Positions 21,816-27,563 of a stretch of 27,563 nt of DNA are shown here, in pieces. Position 1 is the first letter of the stretch; each line of letters starts with the position of its first letter. Where the stretch lies: positions 1 through 27,563 of the forward strand of contig JAEZJZ010000076.1 in NCBI GenBank assembly GCA_023436245.1. Reading direction: 5' to 3'. Position numbers and translations under genes: made by a program. The notes beneath the pieces are model-generated. The model saw only the letters and a list, made by a program, of their open reading frames with translations, did no database searches and was not told the origin of the DNA. Source of the DNA: Bacillota bacterium (GTDB lineage: Bacteria > Bacillota > UBA994 > UBA5500).

Positions 21816-23949
21816 CTGGGATGGTTGGGTGGACGAATCGGTGTCAGAGCGGTTCTGGCAACCCGACTTTGCAGAGTCGCCGGATTATTCGCTCGCTGTA
21901 CCTGGCCACTGGCAGCAGTTGCCGGCTCTGTCTCGACATCAGGGCAGTGTGTTCTACCGCCGCACATTCGATCTGGAGGCTGACTACGAGCGGTTCACCT
22001 GGCGCCTGCGATTCCAGGGCGCATTCTACATCACGACCGTTTGGGTGAATGGCAAGCTGGTCGGGCAGCATGAGGGCTATTTTCAGCCGTTTCTGTGGGA
22101 AATCGAGACGGGACTCTTGCGTGAGCGGCAGAATGTGATCGCTGTCAGGCTCGACTGTCCCCCCGCGGGTAAGGACTGGCGTGACACAGTTCTCGGTGCC
22201 TTCGGGACCTGGGACAGCAAGCCGGAATGGGTGAATCCAGGAGGCATTTGGGGTGACGTACAGCTAATCGGCAGCCATGGCGGCTTTTTTCAGGATCTGT
22301 CTACAGAGAGCCGGCTCACTGCCTGGAATGCCGCGCAGATTAAGATCAGCGGGCAGTTGCAGTGGCGTGGGGCTGCGGACGACCTCTCCGCCCAACTGAC
22401 GGTAGCGCCCCGCAACTTTTCGGGCAAGTCTCTGACGCAACAGTACGATCTGGAGGTGCTGCCCGGCACGAACGAGCTCAGCCTCAAGTTCTCGCTGCCC
22501 GACCCAAAGCTCTGGTGGACCTGGGACCTGGGGCAACAGAATCTCTATGACCTGGAGCTCGTGCTCACTGACGCGGAGGGTCGGATAGTCGATCGTTACG
22601 GTACCTATCTGGGGTTCCGCACCATCAAGTGGGAGCGCTGGCAACTGACATTAAACGGCAGAAGACTGTTCCTGCGAGGCAGCAACTACACCCCTGCCAG
22701 CTTCTATCCAGCATCATTGACAGCCGAGCAACTGCAGCAGGATGCGTCCCTGATGGTCGGGGCAAACCTGAACTTCGTGCGGGTGCATGCGCACGTGGCG
22801 CACCCGGAATTCTACCGGGCCTGTGCCGAGCGCGGCATACTCATGTGGCAGGATTTCCCTTTGGACAAGCGATACGATCACCACATCATTGAGACGGCAA
22901 TTGCGCAGATTCGGCAGATGGTTAGCCTGCTGGCGAAGGAGCCGGCCATCGCCTTCTGGGCCTGCCACAACGAGCCGTACGTCTTGCCCTTGGAAGAGCG
23001 CAAACAGGAAGCCACCAGTCGGGTCTGGGGAACCACCGTCCGCAGTTCGCGCCCGAGTTGGAACAAGGACGTACTGGATACCAGGCTGAAGGCAGCGGTG
23101 CAGCAAATTGATCCTCATCGACCAGTGTTCCCATATTCAGGAGTGTTTGGGTTTGTGCGAGGAGGATCGGACACCCATCAGTACTTCGGTTGGAACACAC
23201 CCAACTATCGTACCCTACAGACGCTTGGTCGGTTTTTTCCCCAGACGATGCGTTTGGTTTCCGAATATGGCGCCCAATCGTGGCCCTTGGATGACAGGCT
23301 GTTGGAAGAGGCGGCTCAGCTTTCCGCTTGGCCCAACCTTCCCTGGGAGTTGGTCAGACGGCGCTATTTGCTGGACTACAAGCAACTCCATGAACACGTC
23401 AACCCGGCGGACTACCCGAGCATCGCGGAGTATGCGCTCGCGACGCAGGTCTATCAAGCGGAACTGCTGCAGTTCTATCACGAGACGCTGCGTCTGCGGC
23501 GGTTCCACCCATGTGCAGGCGCGATCATGTTCTCGTTCTCGGATGCCTGGCCGATCGTTTCCTGGTCCATGCTCGACTGGCAGCGCAGGCCAAAGCTTGC
23601 CTACTCGGTGACGGCGCGGGCCATGCGCCCAGTCCAGGTAATGGTTGACTGGCCGAAGCGCGAGTATCGGGCTGGTGAGAATTGGAGCAGCCGCATCTAC
23701 GTGGTCAACGACTTGCATCGGCCAATGCCTGCGATGGGCTTGCACTGGCGCCTGATTTCCCCTGCGGGTGATGTCGTCGCTTCTGAGCGGAGGATTGCCG
23801 ATGCGGAGCGCGACCAGGTGACAGAGGTCGGCCTCTTGCGGATACGGTTTCCCGAGGACTCGGAAGGGGAGTTTCGCCTGGAGCTGAGTTTGGAGCTGCC
23901 GAACAGAGATAGGATAGAAAATTCCTATAGACTCCGGGTAGTGTTCTAG
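21790..23949 (+). CDS. Glycoside hydrolase family 2, beta-mannosidase-like
   Basis: Exo-acting glycosidase of GH2. The 719-residue protein has the sugar-binding jelly-roll (about 1-165, with VFYRRTFDLEADYERFTWRL and GYFQPFLWEIE), an Ig-like domain (165-280), and a TIM barrel (about 285-560). The barrel has FLRGSNYTP, the acid/base Glu395 in CHNEP and the nucleophile Glu492 in SEYGAQSWP. This pattern is closest to beta-mannosidase or exo-glucosaminidase type GH2 enzymes, but the substrate is not certain. A C-terminal beta domain follows. No signal peptide is seen, so it acts inside the cell. TTG 21790 is preceded by AGGGAG (21775-21780), within mtnA, so the two are coupled. Confidence 0.9.
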   Translation: MLARKLNGDWDGWVDESVSERFWQPDFAESPDYSLAVPGHWQQLPALSRHQGSVFYRRTFDLEADYERFTWRLRFQGAFYITTVWVNGKLVGQHEGYFQPFLWEIETGLLRERQNVIAVRLDCPPAGKDWRDTVLGAFGTWDSKPEWVNPGGIWGDVQLIGSHGGFFQDLSTESRLTAWNAAQIKISGQLQWRGAADDLSAQLTVAPRNFSGKSLTQQYDLEVLPGTNELSLKFSLPDPKLWWTWDLGQQNLYDLELVLTDAEGRIVDRYGTYLGFRTIKWERWQLTLNGRRLFLRGSNYTPASFYPASLTAEQLQQDASLMVGANLNFVRVHAHVAHPEFYRACAERGILMWQDFPLDKRYDHHIIETAIAQIRQMVSLLAKEPAIAFWACHNEPYVLPLEERKQEATSRVWGTTVRSSRPSWNKDVLDTRLKAAVQQIDPHRPVFPYSGVFGFVRGGSDTHQYFGWNTPNYRTLQTLGRFFPQTMRLVSEYGAQSWPLDDRLLEEAAQLSAWPNLPWELVRRRYLLDYKQLHEHVNPADYPSIAEYALATQVYQAELLQFYHETLRLRRFHPCAGAIMFSFSDAWPIVSWSMLDWQRRPKLAYSVTARAMRPVQVMVDWPKREYRAGENWSSRIYVVNDLHRPMPAMGLHWRLISPAGDVVASERRIADAERDQVTEVGLLRIRFPEDSEGEFRLELSLELPNRDRIENSYRLRVVF

Positions 23950-24073
23950 TGCTCGGACAGCCGAGTATAGGCGTCAGGTCTCAGCCGACTGGTTTTGGGT
24001 ATCTCAGCCATGCACCTTTAGTTTGAGATTTTGCGGCCAAGAGCCGCCAGATAGAAAGGGAGGAAGTAAATTC

Positions 24074-24940
24074 ATGAAGATCAATCGTGAGAAGTTGGTG
24101 GCAATCAGTGTTGCCGGTGAAGTCTCCCACCCGCGTTCGGTCTATCCCTATCGACTGACAACTGACGGTCAGGCGCGAGTGCTGCCTGGCACTGGCGGCA
24201 TCACCTACACCGTCCAGATCGGCGACAGTTGCATGGGCTTAGCTGTCGACCATGTGGAGCCGGGTGTGACCATCAAGCGTGCCGATGCCAATGAAAACGG
24301 CGGTCTGAACGTGTTGGCCTGCGTCGGTAACGAGGCAAAGGTGGTCAGCGGGGATGCCAAAGGCGCCACAGGTTATGTTACCGGCAAGCACGGCGGCGCT
24401 GAGCATGTCTTGGTGTATTTCCCGGCAGAAGCTTTGGAGAAGATGGCCATTGGCGATAAGATTCAGATCAAAGGCTTTGGCACCGGCCTGCAGATTGTTG
24501 ACCATGAGGACATTGCGGTGATGAACCTCGACCCTGATCTGCTGGCCAAAATGCATATGGTTGAGGCAGCAGACGGCGTGCTGGAGGTCCCGGTGGCGGT
24601 GGAAGTACCTGCGTACTTGATGGGTTCCGGCATTGGCTCCAACACTGCCTACCGCGGTGACTACGACATCATGACAGCCGACCCGAAAGCGTTTGAGCAG
24701 TTCAATTTGGGTAAGTTGCGCTTTGGCGACATTGTGGCTTTGCGCGACTGCGATACCACTTTTGGCCGCGGTTATCTGGAGGGTGCCGTCACCATCGGCG
24801 TGGTGGTGCATAGCGATTGCGTGATCATGGGTCATGGCCCGGGCGTGACTACCCTGATGACTTGCAAGGCCGGGCAGATTCGGCCAAAGGTGGTCGAGAA
24901 GGCCAACATCGCTGATTACCTTGGAGTCAACCGACAGTAG
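24074..24940 (+). CDS. DUF4438 domain protein
   Basis: A 288-residue soluble protein that I recognise as DUF4438, a family with structural data but no known activity. Characteristic stretches are GDSCMGLAVDHVEPGVTI, HGGAEHVLVYFP, GFGTGLQIVDHEDI, YRGDYDIMTADP and VTIGVVVHSDCVIMGHGPG. ATG 24074 is preceded by GGGAGGAAG at 24058-24066, which is clearly the start; an in-frame start at 24023 has no ribosome binding site. The 124 bases before it contain no promoter I trust. It is followed by a terminator with a GCAA tetraloop, so it is a single-gene unit. Confidence 0.88.
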   Translation: MKINREKLVAISVAGEVSHPRSVYPYRLTTDGQARVLPGTGGITYTVQIGDSCMGLAVDHVEPGVTIKRADANENGGLNVLACVGNEAKVVSGDAKGATGYVTGKHGGAEHVLVYFPAEALEKMAIGDKIQIKGFGTGLQIVDHEDIAVMNLDPDLLAKMHMVEAADGVLEVPVAVEVPAYLMGSGIGSNTAYRGDYDIMTADPKAFEQFNLGKLRFGDIVALRDCDTTFGRGYLEGAVTIGVVVHSDCVIMGHGPGVTTLMTCKAGQIRPKVVEKANIADYLGVNRQ

Positions 24941-24948
24941 CTTACACG

Positions 24949-24977
24949 GGCAGGTGGCGCAAGCTGCCTGCCTTTTC
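24949..24977 (+). terminator. Terminator after the DUF4438 gene
   Basis: Stem GGCAGGTGGC (24949-24958), GCAA loop, GCTGCCTGCC (24963-24972), ten base pairs with two G-U, then TTTT. Confidence 0.85.
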
Positions 24978-25081
24978 TGATTGGGCCGCGTGCCACCTTT
25001 TGACGGCTGCTGCGGCAGATAAGTTATGAACCCCGGCAGCATCCTATTACTGCGTAACAAGATCTCGGGGGTGAGCAGTTC

Positions 25082-25918
25082 GTGGTTACCAGTTGTCGTT
25101 GGCGCCAGATGAAGGTGATCACTCCTGATGGTGATGAGAGCAAAGTGATCTACATTTTCAGCCAAGTGGGGCGGCAGCAACTGGAGCAGGCCGGCGAGAG
25201 CATGACCACCACTCTGGCCACTAATGCCTCCAGGTTTGAGTTCATCAGCATTGAGGAAACGCTGGCTGCCCAGCGCACGGACGACGCGGACGATGATCTG
25301 ACCGCGCAATGGCTGCAATGTACAGGTGAAGTTCTGCAGGCAGCCAGTAGTTTGTCTTCTCCTTTCGGGCCAGAAAATCAGCGAGCGGTGACGCCGGTGG
25401 CTGTTCCCTTTGCAGTGCACTACTTTGCTAACTGGAACGAGCAGGGAGGACCGGTGATGGCTCTGCCAGTCAGTCTCTTCTCCGGCCAGATTGCGCCAAG
25501 GCTGTTGCAGTTCATGCGGCAGTTTCCCCTGGCCACGGAGGGCGGGGCAGTGGTGGTGGAACCAAACCTCTCGCTTTCTGCTGCTTACGCGGTTGCCGCC
25601 AGATTTCTGGACGAGGTGCTGCGTAATGATCAGACAGGCAGAACCGGATTGGTCTGGTGTGACTCAGTGACGCAGCAGGAAAGGCATCGTCGGTTCATGC
25701 GCTCCGGCGGTAAGTTCGTCAAGTGGGACCATCTGCAGATTGAAGCTGGCGATAGACAGGTGATTGGCCTCCAGCCGATCGAGTACCTCAGCTTAGCCAT
25801 GATCATGGTCCCATTTCTGATCGTCGCGTTCGTCGAGCCGGTGCAGGACTGCGGCTACGGCGTGCTCGACCCGGTTTTAGGCAACATGCATCTCACCAAA
25901 ACCCCAATCCTGATATGA
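25082..25918 (+). CDS. Hypothetical protein, no family recognised
   Basis: A 278-residue protein that I do not recognise. The start is GTG 25082 behind GGGGGTGAG. The first half is acidic and hydrophilic (for example EETLAAQRTDDADDDL). The middle has AVTPVAVPFAVHYF and VMALPVSLFSGQIAPRLLQF. A single hydrophobic segment YLSLAMIMVPFLIVAFVEPV lies near the C-terminus (about 235-255), which may be a membrane anchor or a buried helix. No cysteine pair, Walker loop or catalytic motif is evident. It lies between two terminators and is convergent with the sporulation lipoprotein gene. It could be lineage-restricted. Base composition looks like its neighbours. Confidence 0.7.
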   Translation: MVTSCRWRQMKVITPDGDESKVIYIFSQVGRQQLEQAGESMTTTLATNASRFEFISIEETLAAQRTDDADDDLTAQWLQCTGEVLQAASSLSSPFGPENQRAVTPVAVPFAVHYFANWNEQGGPVMALPVSLFSGQIAPRLLQFMRQFPLATEGGAVVVEPNLSLSAAYAVAARFLDEVLRNDQTGRTGLVWCDSVTQQERHRRFMRSGGKFVKWDHLQIEAGDRQVIGLQPIEYLSLAMIMVPFLIVAFVEPVQDCGYGVLDPVLGNMHLTKTPILI

Positions 25919-25919
25919 C

Positions 25920-25950
25920 AAAGCAGAGCCTGGATTCCAGGCTCTGCTTT
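25920..25950. terminator. Bidirectional terminator between convergent genes
   Basis: Perfect 14-base-pair stem AAAGCAGAGCCTGG (25920-25933 with flanking A) and CCAGGCTCTGCTTT (25937-25950) with a three-base loop. An A-run on one side and TTT on the other let it serve both strands. Confidence 0.85.
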
Positions 25951-25954
25951 CGCG

Positions 25955-26419
25955 TTAGCTGCTCTTTGGTTGCAGCTTCTTGAAAAGGGCCGTGATCTGA
26001 TCCATGAACCCGCTTACCGGTTCGCCCCGACCGATACGCGCAGCCAGATCGCGAATGCGCACCACCAAGTCGGGATCAGCTGAAACCCATACCTCTGCCA
26101 AGGCGGGCATCTTCTGCTTCACTTCCGTGGAGATGCGCGTCTTGAGCGCGTTTTCCTGCTCACCGCTCAAGCGGTCTCGCAAGTCAATACCGACCATTGC
26201 CACGTTACCTAACACGACTGCGTAGCTGCCCTTTACCTGGGGCATGGCGTTGACCTGCTGAATGATCTGGTCAGCTACTGTGGGCTGAACCTGGTTGTTT
26301 GGCGTTGCGGGGTTAGGCACACTCGGCGTGTTTGGCGTCGGGCGCCGGTAGACCGCGCAGCCGGTAATGCTGGTCAGCACCAATGTGAAGGCTAAGATTA
26401 GAAGCCATTTGTTGCGCAA
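25955..26419 (-). CDS. YhcN/YlaJ-type sporulation lipoprotein
   Basis: A 154-residue lipoprotein. The N-terminus is RNKWLLILAFTLVLTSITGC, a lipoprotein signal with lipobox SITGC and lipidated Cys21. A Pro/Asn-rich linker (RRPTPNTPSVPNPATPNNQV) follows, then a compact domain with ADQIIQQVNAMPQVKGSYAV, VAMVGIDL and ISTEVKQKMPALAEVWVSAD, which matches the YhcN/YlaJ spore lipoprotein family. The start is TTG 26419, because the ideal AAGGAGGTGA (plus-strand 26427-26436) lies seven bases before it. Longer in-frame starts upstream would put a long polar extension before the signal peptide. It is divergent from surE. Members are found in the spore inner membrane and affect germination or outgrowth (family knowledge). 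Confidence 0.9.
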   Translation of the reverse strand: MRNKWLLILAFTLVLTSITGCAVYRRPTPNTPSVPNPATPNNQVQPTVADQIIQQVNAMPQVKGSYAVVLGNVAMVGIDLRDRLSGEQENALKTRISTEVKQKMPALAEVWVSADPDLVVRIRDLAARIGRGEPVSGFMDQITALFKKLQPKSS

Positions 26420-26451
26420 GCTGTCTTCACCTCCTTCGCAGTTAGTTTTCC

Positions 26452-26493
26452 CCGGCTGCAGGGCTTTGATGTTGTCAAAGTCTGCTGCAGTCG
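26452..26493. repeat. Imperfect palindrome between yhcN-like gene and surE
   Basis: The core is CTTTGA (26464-26469), TGTTG, TCAAAG (26475-26480). CTGCAG flanks it on both sides in imperfect continuation. It may be an operator shared by the divergent genes. By eye only. Confidence 0.4.
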
Positions 26494-26504
26494 GCTCCCG
26501 GCAT

Positions 26505-26533
26505 GTGCAACTGGCTGGCGTCTTCGGTATAAT
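26505..26533 (+). promoter_or_regulatory. Candidate sigma-A promoter of surE
   Basis: Perfect TATAAT at 26528-26533 with a weak -35 GTGCAA at 26505-26510 (17-base spacer), about 30 bases before the surE start. Confidence 0.6.
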
Positions 26534-26564
26534 AGAGGTGCTCGCAATATGGGGGTGAACAGTC

Positions 26565-27350
26565 TTGCAGAAACAATTGCGCATTTTGCTCACAAATGAT
26601 GATGGCATTGAAGCGTCTGGCCTGCGTACGCTCGCCGGGGAACTGGGGCGCGATCACATCGTGCTCGTGGCTGCACCTGATCGGGAACGCAGTGCCACCG
26701 GCCACGCCATCACCATGCACCAGCCGCTCCGCGCCCGTCCGATGACAGTTCCGGGCGCGACACAGGCCTATGCGGTCAGCGGAACACCAGCTGATTGCGT
26801 GAAGCTCGCCGTGGACAGCCTTTATCCCGGCCAATTCGATCTGGTACTCTCCGGCATCAATCGGGGCGCTAATTTGGGCACGGACGTGCTCTACTCCGGC
26901 ACCGTTTCGGCGGCTCTGGAGGGTGTGATTCTGGGCTTGCCAGCTGTGGCTTTTTCCCTGGCCGAGTTCGCTGATCCCGATTTCTGTTCTTGTGCGCGCA
27001 TCGCAGCCTGCCTGGTACGCGACATTGGACAGAAGGGCTGGCCGGCGGACACACTGCTGAATGTCAATTTCCCAAACATAGAGAGGCCCAAGGGTCTCAA
27101 GGTGACAACGCTTGGCCAGCAACGTTACGTCAATGCGGTCCAGCAGCGCCAGGATCCATGGGGCGGAACCTACTACTGGCTCGCTGGTGAACTCTCCTCC
27201 TATGAGAATCTGGAACCAACAGATGTCTGGGCGGTTGAGCATGGCTACGTTTCGTTGACGCCTGTGCATTTTGACCTCACGGACTATCGTCTGCTGAAGA
27301 CGATAGAAGAGTGGCAACTGGAGTTGCCAGCAGGAGGAGAAGAGCAGTGA
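26565..27350 (+). CDS. surE: 5'/3'-nucleotidase SurE
   Basis: Metal-dependent nucleoside monophosphate phosphatase. The 261-residue protein has the metal-binding LLTNDDGIEASG (Asp12, Asp13), PDRERSATGHAITM, SGTPADCVKLA, SGINRGANLGTDVLYSGTVS and ALEG, all in the family order. The start is TTG 26565 with GGGGGTGA at 26551-26558. It overlaps the ypmA-like gene by GTGA. The C-terminal extension (about 245-261) is polar and without motif. Confidence 0.96.
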   Translation: MQKQLRILLTNDDGIEASGLRTLAGELGRDHIVLVAAPDRERSATGHAITMHQPLRARPMTVPGATQAYAVSGTPADCVKLAVDSLYPGQFDLVLSGINRGANLGTDVLYSGTVSAALEGVILGLPAVAFSLAEFADPDFCSCARIAACLVRDIGQKGWPADTLLNVNFPNIERPKGLKVTTLGQQRYVNAVQQRQDPWGGTYYWLAGELSSYENLEPTDVWAVEHGYVSLTPVHFDLTDYRLLKTIEEWQLELPAGGEEQ

Positions 27351-27538
27351 GTACAGAGGGCGGTCCTAAGCTGACTCCACCGGAAAAATTGCAGGTGCTG
27401 GCCAGCAAGCGTATAGCCCAGCACCCCGAGCTCTACAAGATCGTCGACATGTGTAACCGTACCTTGCGTGACCGCGGTATCATCTTCGGCCTAAGCAAGA
27501 ACGGCGATGAAATGACGGTCACTATCTACGAAGTCTGA
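27347..27538 (+). CDS. YpmA-like (DUF4264) small protein
   Basis: A 63-residue protein. KRIAQHPELYKIVDMCNRTL followed by RDRGIIFGLSKNGDEMTVTIYEV matches the YpmA/DUF4264 family of small Firmicute proteins of unknown function. GTG 27347 overlaps the surE stop (GTGA) and is preceded by AGGAGGAGA. An in-frame start at 27311 would lie inside surE and is not needed. Confidence 0.85.
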   Translation: MSTEGGPKLTPPEKLQVLASKRIAQHPELYKIVDMCNRTLRDRGIIFGLSKNGDEMTVTIYEV

Positions 27539-27546
27539 GAGTCAAG

Positions 27547-27563
27547 GGGACGGACTTCTGACT
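27547..27563 (+). repeat. Possible start of a heptamer-repeat tract at the window edge
   Basis: The last bases contain GACTTCT followed by GACT, which fits the GACNTCY seven-base unit seen at 15204-15237. It is cut by the window end, so it may or may not continue. Confidence 0.35.

Noticed and set aside
24239..25420. Long open frame on the minus strand (393 codons)
   Set aside because: It is antisense to the DUF4438 gene and the start of the next gene, is rich in His and Gln, and has no ribosome binding site or recognisable motif.

Overview
The window reads as chromosome of an endospore-forming, moderately GC-rich Firmicute, probably a Clostridia-type (Peptococcaceae-like) lineage. The evidence is the set of sporulation genes (spoIIP, spoIVA, sigH, a YhcN/YlaJ-type lipoprotein, a YpmA-like protein), strong GGAGG-type ribosome binding sites with frequent TTG and GTG starts, and the presence of a tRNA-Pro(GGG) next to tRNA-Pro(TGG). 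The species cannot be named from sequence alone. I see no prophage, insertion sequence or CRISPR array.

Layout. 0.1-6.8 kb is one tightly packed plus-strand run: DUF1614 membrane protein, spoIIP, two small overlapping genes (the second a clear DUF3189 protein), a PDZ/radical-SAM DUF512 protein, der and gpsA, closed by a terminator. 6.8-8.5 kb is spoIVA behind a sigma-E-like promoter and before its own terminator. 8.6-10.0 kb holds a tRNA-Pro, a flavin-binding-type PNPOx protein on the minus strand, and the S-adenosylmethionine decarboxylase gene. About 1 kb without genes follows (9.99-10.94 kb), carrying degenerate dispersed repeats and a 30-bp direct repeat. 10.9-14.8 kb has ndk, an orphan cheR with a sigma-H-like promoter, and a convergent soluble four-PAS histidine kinase. 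14.9-15.7 kb is a minus-strand operon of seven tRNAs interrupted by a palindromic heptamer-repeat element.

16.0-20.6 kb starts with sigH, preceded by Spo0A-box-like sites, then a zinc-ribbon mini-protein overlapping an RpiA-like (ISOCOT-type) protein of unknown function. A terminator follows whose 3' arm doubles as the ku ribosome binding site, and then a three-gene NHEJ operon in which Ku, ligase and polymerase are separate polypeptides. 20.8-23.9 kb pairs mtnA with a family 2 glycoside hydrolase that overlaps it by 26 bp. 24.0-25.9 kb has a DUF4438 protein and an unrecognised protein. 25.9-27.5 kb has the sporulation lipoprotein, divergent from surE and a ypmA-like gene.

The common thread is sporulation and dormancy. 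Engulfment hydrolase, coat basement ATPase, sigma-H, a candidate phosphorelay kinase and spore-type NHEJ repair lie within 20 kb, with sigma-E, sigma-H and Spo0A-like sites upstream of several of them. The least explained items are the zinc-ribbon/ISOCOT pair, the ku leader hairpin, the heptamer palindrome inside the tRNA operon, the four-half-site hairpin pair before the DUF512 gene, and the unrecognised protein at 25.1 kb. All promoter, operator and RNA-structure calls were made by eye.
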